The notes: generated from the letters alone by a model not told the origin. Positions 16,414 to 23,428 are shown, counted from the first letter of the stretch. The stretch: DNA of 64,000 bases from Sediminibacillus albus (GCF_900101125.1 NZ_FNFL01000005.1:62001-126000); one strand, 5' to 3'. Program-made: numbers and translations.

Positions 16414-17040
16414 CTAACTTAACTTGATATCTTTTCTGGTTTTTCTTGCGTAAAGATAAGCAGCTGTCCCGCTGATGAGCAGAACGGCGCCTATGAGCAG
16501 CATATTGAACATGCCTGCAGCCGTATTTGGCAGCCCTTTGCCATCACTCGTTTGTGGACCGGTTACTGGTACACCCTTTGCATGGATGATTATATTGAAT
16601 GTACTAATTAATCCTTGATAGTCATTCCCTAATTCCTCCGGAAATTGAACGGTAAATGTCAATTCCTCTTCCATCCTGGCTTTCAGCTGCCGCTGTTCGA
16701 GTTGATTAAACGCTGCTAAACTGCCGGTGTACAATTCTTGATCCCCTTCTTTGACTTGCAGTACCAGTGCCTTATACAGCTTTTCTGACCCTGATTTGAA
16801 TTCCGCGGAAAGGTAGTAATCCATGTTCTGTGATCCATTGTTTTGGATTGTATAACTTCTGCTCGCCCAATCTCCCGGCTTCATATTGTGAACATCAAAC
16901 AGGAGATCTTTTGGCAAGGTCTCAATATCTATTTCATTCGCGGTGGCAAAAGATTGATGATAGCCAATGCTTGAAAATATCAATACAAAGACAACTAAGC
17001 TGGCAGCTATCATAAAGGCCAAACGGGCTTTTTTACTCAT
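16414..17040 (-). CDS. Wall-anchored TasA-like protein with LPNTA sorting signal
   Basis: Secreted protein of 208 residues: an N-terminal hydrophobic signal (about 8-25), a beta-rich middle, then LPNTA (170-174), a hydrophobic span and ARKTRK, a complete sortase substrate tail. The middle shares layout with TasA/camelysin: KPGDWASRSYTIQNNGS here against KPGDWMTRSFELQNTGT in the TasA of this locus. LPNTA is the form known for class D sortases; no sortase is in the window. Of three tandem ATGs I choose the last (17040), six bases after AGGGTG. It is the fourth gene of the leftward matrix operon, 38 bases after sipW. Possibly a covalent wall anchor for matrix fibres (inference). Confidence 0.82.
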   Translation of the reverse strand: MSKKARLAFMIAASLVVFVLIFSSIGYHQSFATANEIDIETLPKDLLFDVHNMKPGDWASRSYTIQNNGSQNMDYYLSAEFKSGSEKLYKALVLQVKEGDQELYTGSLAAFNQLEQRQLKARMEEELTFTVQFPEELGNDYQGLISTFNIIIHAKGVPVTGPQTSDGKGLPNTAAGMFNMLLIGAVLLISGTAAYLYARKTRKDIKLS

Positions 17041-17078
17041 CATCATCACCCTTATTAGATGGTAATCCATCTATTTTA

Positions 17079-17660
17079 TTAGGATTCCACAGAACCCTCA
17101 GCTTTTTTGGTTTCGTTTTTATCATCTATCTTAGCAATTGTCTGCCAAATCGTAATTGCTGCATAACCTAACAACAATAATCCTGGCAGGATTAACAGTA
17201 ATGCACTCCCTTCTTTCGATTGGGCAAAGCTAATGAAATATCCAATATATGGGATAGTAAATCCGGTATATTCTCCAACTACATTTTGAGCAAGAACTGG
17301 ATTCCTGTCAGGTCCGTCATTGTTATCGCCTTTTGTTTCATACATGACATTTTCACCGCTGGTTATCACATCAACAATCCGGTGGGTAATAAGGATATTA
17401 CCCTCCTCCTGGAAGGTAATTACATCCCCCTTTTCAAACTTTGTCATGTCTCCTCCAGGTTCTACGGCAATAATGGAACCAGTTTGGATGTCTGGCTCCA
17501 TAGAACCAGAAAGAACCGTTTTTAATTGATAGCCCATAATTTGTGGTTCGCCGCCAGAAGCTTTCGTCGAGATGACTACAAATACCATGAATAACAGGGT
17601 TGCAAACAAGGTATATGTGACAAGTCTGCTTAACCATTTTTTCACCATTGAATACTTCAT
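17079..17660 (-). CDS. sipW: Type I signal peptidase SipW
   Basis: ER-type signal peptidase of 193 residues that processes matrix proteins. Ser53 lies in VLSGSMEPDI and His93 in ITHRIVDV: the Ser-His arrangement of the SipW class, rather than the Ser-Lys pair of ordinary type I enzymes. Membrane spans sit at about 12-32 and near the C-terminus (LLLILPGLLLLGYAAI). Its ATG shares one base with the tapA stop (TAATG), so translation is coupled. Likely substrates are the TasA, TapA and TasA-like proteins of this operon. Confidence 0.93.
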   Translation of the reverse strand: MKYSMVKKWLSRLVTYTLFATLLFMVFVVISTKASGGEPQIMGYQLKTVLSGSMEPDIQTGSIIAVEPGGDMTKFEKGDVITFQEEGNILITHRIVDVITSGENVMYETKGDNNDGPDRNPVLAQNVVGEYTGFTIPYIGYFISFAQSKEGSALLLILPGLLLLGYAAITIWQTIAKIDDKNETKKAEGSVES

Positions 17661-18532
17661 TATTCCCCGCCCTCTTCTGTTTCTTTTGACTGCTTTTCTG
17701 TTTCTTTTTCCGTTTCTTCGATGTTTGATTCTGAATCGGACTTTGCCTTGGCTTTCAGCTGTTCTTCTGAATTCTTCCGTTCGCCATCCTGCTGTGCCTC
17801 CGTGCTGGTTTCCCCATTATTCTCCGCTTGTTTTTCTTCTGGTTGTTCCTGGCTGGATTGGTCAGATTTTTGTTCTGTTTGCTCCAGACCTTTTTCTGCC
17901 TCATTGTCCTTCACATTGTCTTCATCTTTCACTTCCGTGGATTCCGTATTTGTCTCGTTCTCCTGTTGATCTGCTTCAGATGCTTTTGATTCTTCCGCTT
18001 CTTTGCATTCTACCTTGATCGTTTCACTCCAGAGCTCCCCTTTACCAGGATGCCCATCAACTTGATAAGCTTTAAATTTGTAATTTCCAGGTGCGCCTGC
18101 CAAGAATGTAAGCACTATTTCTGCACCATTTTCCAGCTTTTCAATTACACCCTCGCCTGCAGCCAGTGGCAGCTTCTCCCCCTGTTTCGGATTCCCTTTC
18201 TCTGCATAATAAACTTCATATGTAGAAGTGATTTCCATTGACTCCCCGCCATTCTTAAGGGAGGCAGAGATTTGTGCCGGTTCACAGCTGTTAACTGACC
18301 TGTCTTTGTTTTCATTTGGAAAAACCAGCGAGCTTTTATCCCATTGATCGGTTTCCCAAGTTCCAACTCGAACAGCAGTAATCGCCTGTGACGAGTCATT
18401 AAAATATGCTCCCGTCGAGGAGGTCAACATCGCAGCTGAACAAATGGCAACATACCAGATAGCCAAAATTTGTACAGCAATTCCTGCTTTCTTGTATTTC
18501 TTTCTATATTTAACCAAGCGTGAGCTTCGCAT
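17660..18532 (-). CDS. tapA: Amyloid fibre assembly/anchoring protein TapA
   Basis: Secreted 290-residue protein with an N-terminal hydrophobic segment (about 18-38) followed by GAYFNDSSQ, parallel to the AYFSD motif of TasA, so processing by SipW is expected. A globular part with CEPAQ and VECKE cysteines reaches to about residue 180. The last 110 residues are a very acidic, repetitive, disordered tail rich in E, K, Q and S. TapA promotes TasA fibre assembly in B. subtilis; the assignment here rests on layout and neighbours more than close similarity. The order is tasA-tapA-sipW, not tapA-sipW-tasA. Confidence 0.85.
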   Translation of the reverse strand: MRSSRLVKYRKKYKKAGIAVQILAIWYVAICSAAMLTSSTGAYFNDSSQAITAVRVGTWETDQWDKSSLVFPNENKDRSVNSCEPAQISASLKNGGESMEITSTYEVYYAEKGNPKQGEKLPLAAGEGVIEKLENGAEIVLTFLAGAPGNYKFKAYQVDGHPGKGELWSETIKVECKEAEESKASEADQQENETNTESTEVKDEDNVKDNEAEKGLEQTEQKSDQSSQEQPEEKQAENNGETSTEAQQDGERKNSEEQLKAKAKSDSESNIEETEKETEKQSKETEEGGE

Positions 18533-18554
18533 TTGGGTAATCCTCCCTGCTTAA

Positions 18555-18607
18555 TTATTCTTTCTAGTTAACGGACAAAACTGTTGCCTGCCAACTAGAA
18601 AGAATAA
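18555..18607. promoter_or_regulatory. Long hairpin between tasA and tapA
   Basis: TTATTCTTTCTAGTT pairs perfectly with AACTAGAAAGAATAA (15 bp) around a 23-base loop, just upstream of the tapA ribosome site on the minus strand. It could stabilise the upstream tasA message or limit tapA translation. Confidence 0.55.
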
Positions 18608-18611
18608 GGAT

Positions 18612-18638
18612 GGAAAGGTGAGGGCTGCTCACCTTTCC
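18612..18638 (-). terminator. Attenuator-like hairpin after tasA
   Basis: GGAAAGGTGAG/CTCACCTTTCC 11-bp stem starting 12 bases after the tasA stop. No T-run follows on the minus strand, so it is more likely a partial terminator or mRNA end-protector than a full stop. Confidence 0.5.
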
Positions 18639-18649
18639 TGAAAAACAGA

Positions 18650-19267
18650 TTATCTACTTTCGCCAGCTTCTTGGTGGGCTTCGAAAGACCATGTAAGCTC
18701 TAGCGAGTCACCTTGGAATTCGTTTTGATCTTCGCCGTTATCTACAAATTCAAATTGAACGTAAAGGGTATCGGAGTCGCCAGCTACCAATCCATCATTT
18801 TCTTCTAGCCATGGAATGAAGATATGATTTTCAACTGCGTCTGGAGACATGGATTTCAGTTCGCTCAACGTAGTTTCATAAATAACATCATCGGAAAGCA
18901 AATCATTTGGCGGAATAGTAGCCTTATCGTCGTTCCACAGGAAGTTGACTCTTATATGCTCGCCGAAGTCTTCTGTGTTATCGCCTTCCGCATCACCTAC
19001 AGAATAGTCAGTGCTTAGCAAAACTTCCGCAATATCCAAAGTTCCTGTGTTTTGCAATTCAAAGGACCTAGTCATCCAATCACCAGGTTTTAAGTTATCA
19101 ACATCTATAATTGTTGTTGGCTCCGCATTTAAATCCAGCGTACCTGCAGCAAAGGTGCTTGTTGTTTCTGCTGTATCACTAAAATACGCATATGTACCTC
19201 CCCCGATTAAAGATATACCAAGTGCTGCTGACATAACTCCCATACCTAACTTCTTTTTAACGCTCAT
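18650..19267 (-). CDS. tasA: Matrix amyloid protein TasA (camelysin family)
   Basis: Major biofilm-fibre protein, 205 residues. Signal peptide MSVKKKLGMGVMSAALGISL, then GGGTYAYFSD (22-31), the SipW-type processing region, and TSTFAAGTLDL, the start of the TasA/CalY fold. KPGDWMTRSFELQNTGT follows at about 60-76. A strong GAGGAGGAAAAA site precedes the ATG. It is the first gene of the leftward operon tasA-tapA-sipW-(LPNTA protein) and is divergent from sinR. The intergenic region holds a GTTCT-N6-AGAAC element just after a TATACT box, fitting direct SinR repression. Confidence 0.93.
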   Translation of the reverse strand: MSVKKKLGMGVMSAALGISLIGGGTYAYFSDTAETTSTFAAGTLDLNAEPTTIIDVDNLKPGDWMTRSFELQNTGTLDIAEVLLSTDYSVGDAEGDNTEDFGEHIRVNFLWNDDKATIPPNDLLSDDVIYETTLSELKSMSPDAVENHIFIPWLEENDGLVAGDSDTLYVQFEFVDNGEDQNEFQGDSLELTWSFEAHQEAGESR

Positions 19268-19364
19268 TCTTTTTCCTCCTCTTTCTAACCTTTTTATATT
19301 TTGAAACTCCTACTATGTAAAGGAGTTGCAAACAGGTGCAGACGTTCGTTATCAACCTCATATC

Positions 19365-19396
19365 GTTCTTTTTAAAGAACCAATAATTGGAGTATA
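19365..19396 (-). promoter_or_regulatory. tasA promoter -10 and SinR operator
   Basis: On the minus strand TATACT (19391-19396) is a plausible -10 box with only a weak -35 (TTTTCT) 17 bases upstream. Immediately downstream lies GTTCTTTAAAAAGAAC (19365-19380), inverted GTTCT half-sites six bases apart, placed where a bound repressor would block initiation. Confidence 0.55.
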
Positions 19397-19437
19397 ATCC
19401 ATATTTCCTAGATAGAAAAACCTGAAAAACATCCGAA

Positions 19438-19571
19438 TTTCTTAATTAAGAACATATTACGTTCTTTTACACGAATTACCTTTTATTTACTTACTTTTAC
19501 GTATTTTTTAAAGAACGTATTGTTTTATATAATGAACAAAACAGCTATGTATGCGACTCAACTGTTCTTTA
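19438..19571 (+). promoter_or_regulatory. sinR promoter region with a cluster of SinR-type half-sites
   Basis: TATAAT at 19528-19533 is the likely sinR -10. Around it are TTTCTTAATTAAGAAC (19438-19453, one mismatch in the GTTCT-N6-AGAAC pattern), GTTCTTTT (19461-19468), GTATTTTTTAAAGAAC (19501-19516) and GTTCTTTA (19564-19571). The spread suggests autoregulation by SinR together with repression of tasA. Confidence 0.5.
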
Positions 19572-19596
19572 TTACAACAAAGATAGGAAGAAAGCC

Positions 19597-19968
19597 ATGA
19601 TTGGTAACCGGGTAAGAAACGAAAGGAAATTAAAAGGGTACTCGATTACAGAGCTTGCAAGACAAGCGGGGGTTTCCAAGTCTTATCTGAGCTACATAGA
19701 GAGGAACTTACAACAAAACCCTTCGCTGCAGATTCTTTCCAAAATAGCAGCTGCGCTCGACACGAGTATTGACTATCTACTGGAAGAACGCATCGAAGAA
19801 CAGCCGGCCGAACCAGCAATCATATTAGACAAAGAATGGGAGGGACTGTTTCGCAAAGCGGTAAATGAAGGAATGAGTAAAGAGGATTTTCGCGATCTCC
19901 TGGAATATGTAAAGTTTAAAAATTGGTTAGACGAAAAAGAGAATATCAGTAGCGGAGGAGAAAAATGA
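19597..19968 (+). CDS. sinR: Biofilm master regulator SinR
   Basis: DNA-binding repressor of 123 residues. The N-terminal XRE helix-turn-helix reads MIGNRVRNERKLKGYSITEL, then SKSYLSYIERNLQQNPSLQI, closely following B. subtilis SinR. The C-terminal helical hook, LDKEWEGLFRKAVNEGMSKE then FRDLLEYVKF (about 77-110), is the part that dimerises or pairs with SinI. AGGAAG precedes the ATG. It is divergent from tasA and overlaps sinI by four bases. In this locus sinR comes before sinI, the reverse of B. subtilis. Confidence 0.94.
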   Translation: MIGNRVRNERKLKGYSITELARQAGVSKSYLSYIERNLQQNPSLQILSKIAAALDTSIDYLLEERIEEQPAEPAIILDKEWEGLFRKAVNEGMSKEDFRDLLEYVKFKNWLDEKENISSGGEK

Positions 19969-20111
19969 GCAAATCACGGGAGAGTGGAGAACACCTTGAT
20001 AAAGAGTGGATAGAGTTGATGCTGAATGCAAAAGGACTCGGAATAACCCAAGATGAAATCCGCAGTTTTCTGAGCGTTCATCGTAAACCAGGTGGAGAAA
20101 AACAAACATAA
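19965..20111 (+). CDS. sinI: SinR antagonist SinI
   Basis: A 48-residue protein. The LDKEWIELMLNAKGLGITQD and EIRSFL stretch (11-36) matches both SinI and the C-terminal hook of the neighbouring SinR (LDKEWEGLFRKAVNEGMSKE), as expected for an antagonist that mimics the SinR dimer interface. GGAGGAG lies upstream and the ATG overlaps the sinR stop as ATGA, so the two are translationally coupled. It would free the tasA operon from repression by forming a SinI-SinR complex. Confidence 0.87.
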   Translation: MSKSRESGEHLDKEWIELMLNAKGLGITQDEIRSFLSVHRKPGGEKQT

Positions 20112-20120
20112 CTAAAAAGT

Positions 20121-20821
20121 GGTTGGGACAAAACCTACATCCATTTGCAACAACCGAACGATACCAGCATATGAAGTTTTTACAGGCCATCTTCAAGCAT
20201 TGAATTGATGATGCAATGGATATAAATGGCGATTAACAGTAGGTAATTTCTTGATAGAATGGGATAAGCGCTAGTACGGCGCTATTTCAAGTAAATCGTA
20301 AGCATTTGTGGACGGCGGAAAACAGTACGTAGACTCTCAGAGGAGGAAATCCACGGAGACTCCCGCGGGAGATAAGGACTCGGCGAGACCCCGCAGAGTG
20401 AAAGCTCGAGGAGGCTCACCAGCCGCGCGGAAAGCGTAGTCTATTTCCGCAGCGGTCGTCATGCAAGATAGTAAGAATAGCTTAACAGCGGGCAGAATAC
20501 GTAGACCCCAGTGGGAACAGCACGAGTCTGAAGACCCCGGGAGAAGCCGTTTCTGCTTCTGAGGACAAGAAACGCTTCGGCAGCGACTCATCGCACGCAG
20601 AAAATGGCTCCTTTATTTTCAAGAAGGCTGAAGCCGTGCCCACGGGGAGCGAAGTATGCTGCCGGCACCTAACCTTGTTAGAAGGAAAAATTGAGTTGTC
20701 AATGTGTTAGCAGGTTATATGAGGCATTAGAAAAGAAAAATCGAACGAGTTCGAATCCTAAGGATTTCGAATCATCGTTCGATTTTTGCTTTGGCCACTA
20801 TCCTTTTATTCCAATCTCTTT
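20121..20821 (+). repeat. Dispersed modular repeat, copy B (longest)
   Basis: About 700 bp, starting ten bases after sinI. It carries the full series of modules shared with copies A and C. It also has a longer insert between CGAGTCTGAAGACCCC and GGCTGAAGCCGTGCCC, holding GAAGCCGTTTCTGCTTC-type hairpins. It ends in a long hairpin, 20736-20787, whose outer 13-bp stem is AAAAATCGAACGA/TCGTTCGATTTTT, followed by TTGGCCACTATCC. The open frames inside are repeat-derived. Confidence 0.8.
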
Positions 20822-20835
20822 TTAATAAATTTTCC

Positions 20836-21576
20836 TTATAATACCCAGTGCTTAATAGCTTTGGCTACTCCGTCCTGGTTATTTTCAGCGGTTACCCAAT
20901 CGGCAGCCTGTTTGACTTCCTCCTGAGCATTGCCCATTGCTATTCCAAGACCGGCCTCTTGAATCATTTTGATGTCGTTGAGACTATCGCCGACAGTCAT
21001 CACTTCCGCAAGCGTAATATTCATCAACCCGCAAATTTTTTCCAGAGCCCTAGCTTTGTTGATGCCGACTGCATTAATCTCGACATTCATTGGATGGGAA
21101 TTACTTAACTCCAGCAGCTCATTATCTTGTAATTCCTCAAGAATTCTTTCTTTTACTTCTTCACTGTCAATGTCGATTCCTACCTTTAGCCATTCATACC
21201 CTTCAAGGTCAGCAGGAAATTCGCCCCTGAACACTTTTTCCGTGGAAGCCATCCAAGCACTTGTCCCGTATCGTTCATTTAAATCTACTAGTGCTTTAAT
21301 CGTTTCAATATCAAGTGACTGGCGTTCGATCAGTTCCCCTTCGGAAGACCATATTTCACTGCCATTGACCGTGATTAAGTAAGATGAAAGGTTTAAAGAG
21401 GCGGCATGTGCAGCACAGGAGGAGCGATGGCGGCCAGTGGATAGTACGACCTCGACTCCTTTGTTGCGCGCCTCGGTTATTGCTTGACTGTTTGCTTGGG
21501 AGATTTCATCATCCGAATTTAACAGTGTTCCATCCATATCTAATGCAATTAATTTTATGTTAGGTTTACTTACCAC
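20836..21576 (-). CDS. HAD-superfamily (Cof-type) sugar phosphatase
   Basis: Cytoplasmic phosphatase of 246 residues with all four HAD motifs: LIALDMDGTLL (Asp nucleophile), VVLSTGRHRSS, a lysine region (INKARALEKIC) and VMTVGDSLNDIKMIQEAGLG. The C2-type cap and GIAMGNAQEEVKQAADWVT tail place it in the Cof/YkrA group that dephosphorylates sugar phosphates. The GTG at 21576 is chosen because AAGGAG lies eight bases upstream; the TTG three bases earlier is also possible. Confidence 0.93.
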   Translation of the reverse strand: MVSKPNIKLIALDMDGTLLNSDDEISQANSQAITEARNKGVEVVLSTGRHRSSCAAHAASLNLSSYLITVNGSEIWSSEGELIERQSLDIETIKALVDLNERYGTSAWMASTEKVFRGEFPADLEGYEWLKVGIDIDSEEVKERILEELQDNELLELSNSHPMNVEINAVGINKARALEKICGLMNITLAEVMTVGDSLNDIKMIQEAGLGIAMGNAQEEVKQAADWVTAENNQDGVAKAIKHWVL

Positions 21577-21599
21577 CAAAACAACTCCTTTTAGTATTA

Positions 21600-21902
21600 A
21601 TCATAGCCTTTCCTATTATAATACAAAACGGCAAATCTGCCAGTTTTCCTGTTTTATTAGTTGAACACACTTTGCTTCATCACCTGTCTCGTTTTTCATT
21701 TCCCATAATTGTTGCTATCAACACCTATTCTATTGCAGCCATTAAACTGCACCCCTTTCCCACTTCCCTAATCTGCTGGCAGCTCGGGTAAATTTTATAG
21801 GCATTTAGAATCATCATTGATTGAGTCAGTGTTTTGATGATTAAGAACTTTCTCAGATGGGAATAGTTAATATGTGCGCACAAAATAGCTCGACACTAAA
21901 GC
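21600..21902. other. Intergenic region, no gene seen
   Basis: About 300 bases between the HAD phosphatase start and the promoter at 21903. TATTATAAT near 21615 may belong to the leftward phosphatase promoter. Nothing else is recognisable. Confidence 0.45.
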
Positions 21903-21931
21903 TTGACAATCCACCCGCAGAATGTTATAGT
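21903..21931 (+). promoter_or_regulatory. Near-ideal SigA promoter
   Basis: TTGACA (21903-21908), 17-base spacer, TATAGT (21926-21931). The -35 is perfect and the -10 has one mismatch. No known gene follows; the next strong signal is the terminator at 22185-22215. Confidence 0.75.
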
Positions 21932-21963
21932 TAGTAATCAGCTTCGCCAAAGGAGCAACTTAA

Positions 21964-22053
21964 ATGATGAGAATGACAAGTAAACTGGCATTCTGCTTAG
22001 TTTTTAGTAACACTTATTCACACTGGATCGGCTTCGGAGCCGTAAGGATGTAA
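21964..22053 (+). CDS. Possible 29-residue peptide in the orphan transcript
   Basis: MMRMTSKLAFCLVFSNTYSH followed by a short WIGFGAVRM end. AAAGGAG lies eight bases before the ATG and a strong promoter 33 bases upstream. The peptide is moderately hydrophobic and basic at the start. No family is recognised; it could be a leader peptide, a small membrane peptide, or chance. Confidence 0.35.
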   Translation: MMRMTSKLAFCLVFSNTYSHWIGFGAVRM

Positions 22054-22184
22054 GAGAGGTAGGGCTTACGTCGTCTAAGGTTTAAAAATGACCAGGTGGA
22101 AAATGGACCGCGGCAATTTTATTTAAAAAATAAATGGTTTTATATACTTGTTAAAGACAAGTTGCTTATAGTGTTCTCAAAATG

Positions 22185-22215
22185 AAAGACGCTCCCAGGT
22201 TCTGGGAGCGTCTTT
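22185..22215 (+). terminator. Strong terminator of the orphan transcript
   Basis: AAAGACGCTCCCAG pairs perfectly with its complement over 14 bp around a GTT loop, ending in TTT. It is close to symmetrical, so it may also stop the leftward Sda-like transcript. Confidence 0.82.
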
Positions 22216-22287
22216 GTATGTATAGACGATTCTGCTCCAGGCAATCGCTATATACCAATTGTTTTTTAGTAACGAATGGAACCATAA

Positions 22288-22419
22288 TTAGTCAGGGATT
22301 TTTATGCCACGAAAGACTAACGCATCTCTTAATAAATGGATAAAATTCCTTTCTAGTTGCAATTCCACCGCTTTAACATAAGCATCCAACAATTTTTCAT
22401 CCGGTAATTTATCAAACAT
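22288..22419 (-). CDS. Sda-like sporulation histidine-kinase inhibitor
   Basis: A 43-residue protein with LPDEKLLDAYVKAVELQLER then NFIHLLRDAL, which follows the helical-hairpin pattern of Sda (L-DE-L--SY-KA-E--L-R-FI-L). Sda blocks the sporulation kinase KinA when replication is disturbed; that role is inferred from similarity. AAAGGTGAG stands before the ATG. The region next to it encodes an XRE regulator on the other strand. Confidence 0.66.
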   Translation of the reverse strand: MFDKLPDEKLLDAYVKAVELQLERNFIHLLRDALVFRGIKIPD

Positions 22420-22697
22420 ATATCTCACCTTTTAAATAGTATTCTCTTCTTATCATCCTATTAAGCAAACGAGCTTAAGTGTGAAAGGAAAATTTACGAT
22501 GACCTGGATGTTGGGTAAATTATGCACTGGCGTCGTCCCGTTTTTACTTATTTTTATGTACAAAGTCGGTTCATAGGGACAATTGCCTATAGTCATCTTA
22601 CTAAAATACTTTTAGTATTTCAATGATTATTAAACGATATTTATAGTATGTTCGAATGTTTAGCAAATACAGGTATATTTTTCATAGAGGTGATAGA

Positions 22698-23069
22698 ATG
22701 CTCCGAAAACCGATCTCAAAAGCAGTAGGTGAACGGCTTAGAACAATCAGGAAAATGAAAGTACTCAGTCAAGAAGAACTAGCGCATGCTGCCGGATTAC
22801 ATCCGACCTATATCGGCCAGCTTGAAAGAGGAGAAAAGAACCCCACCATCGATACCATTGACAAAGTAACAAGTTCCTTGGGAATATCTTTATCGGAGCT
22901 TTTCCGCCTCACAGAAAATTTAAAAGAGGATCAGTCAGAAACGATTTTACAACTTAGAAGTCAAATTAATCAACTTAGCGAAGAAGATCGTAAGACGATA
23001 ATAAAAATAATTGACGTTATGGTGGAATGGAAGGAAAAGACAAATAACCAGGCAAAAGAGCGTTCCTAA
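22698..23069 (+). CDS. XRE-family transcriptional regulator
   Basis: A 123-residue DNA-binding protein. The helix-turn-helix spans about residues 10-65, with VLSQEELAHAAGLHPTYIGQ then LERGEKNPTIDTIDKV. The C-terminal half is a charged helix (QLRSQINQLSEEDRKTIIKI). It resembles small SinR/SlrR-type repressors in size but lacks the SinI-binding hook sequence. The ATG at 22698 is preferred over 22656 because AGAGGTGA precedes it. Targets are unknown. Confidence 0.9.
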   Translation: MLRKPISKAVGERLRTIRKMKVLSQEELAHAAGLHPTYIGQLERGEKNPTIDTIDKVTSSLGISLSELFRLTENLKEDQSETILQLRSQINQLSEEDRKTIIKIIDVMVEWKEKTNNQAKERS

Positions 23070-23085
23070 ACAGGGCGCTTTTTTG
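23055..23085 (+). terminator. Terminator after the XRE gene
   Basis: A GAGCG...CGCTTTTTT hairpin with an inner TCCT/AGGG pairing, overlapping the XRE stop codon and ending in six Ts. Confidence 0.65.
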
Positions 23086-23111
23086 TCTGGTTTTTATGAA
23101 CAACAGTTTTA

Positions 23112-23408
23112 TTATCCGTTAACCATTTCCAAAGCCTTTTGGACTTTTTCCTTATCGTGAGATAGTTGTTCATCGAGATCATAGGCATGATACATTTCAT
23201 TTTTTATCATATAGTTAGCAATTTTCGCATGGGTATCAATCGCTTCATCCAATTGCTTTTTCAATACTTCCCTTACTTCAGGTGAAGCTGTTTCTGTTAT
23301 CGCAACAGCATAAGTTCGCACAGCCGCTTTAGCTGTAACAAGAAAATCCGTAGCTATAACTTCATCACGCATTTTGCCAGCTGTTTTTAATTTTTCTAAT
23401 AGTTCCAT
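23112..23408 (-). CDS. CotF-family spore coat protein
   Basis: A 98-residue helical protein. DEVIATDFLVTAKAAVRTYA, then AITETASPEVREVLKKQLDE and KIANYMIKNEMYHAYDLDEQ, is the CotF domain, a ferritin-like helical bundle found in coat proteins. The ATG at 23408 lies seven bases from AGGGTG; the ATG at 23414 overlaps that site. It is the second gene of a leftward pair with another coat-type protein 20 bases upstream. Expression late in sporulation is expected but no promoter is evident. Confidence 0.82.
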   Translation of the reverse strand: MELLEKLKTAGKMRDEVIATDFLVTAKAAVRTYAVAITETASPEVREVLKKQLDEAIDTHAKIANYMIKNEMYHAYDLDEQLSHDKEKVQKALEMVNG

Positions 23409-23428
23409 GTGCATTCACCCTTTCCGTT

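Larger units (their letters stand above)
21938..22215 (+). ncRNA. Candidate orphan structured RNA / small-peptide transcript
   Basis: The stretch between the 21903 promoter and the 22185 terminator would give a transcript of about 280 bases. It contains the tetraloop hairpin CGGCTTCGGAGCCG (22029-22042), a CGTAAG...CTTACG pairing just after it, and an AT-rich 3' half. I recognise no riboswitch or housekeeping RNA. It also encodes a 29-codon frame with a ribosome site, so it may be a messenger or dual-function RNA. Confidence 0.42.

Noticed and set aside
20337..20591. Open frame of 84 codons
   Set aside because: It lies wholly inside repeat copy B and has no ribosome site; the matching region of copies A and C does not keep it open.
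22099..22116. AGGTGG...ACCGCGG near the orphan transcript end, recalling a T-box
   Set aside because: The T-box core (GGGTGG-ACCGCG) is interrupted by extra bases, there is no specifier-loop structure, and no aminoacyl-tRNA or amino-acid gene follows the terminator.
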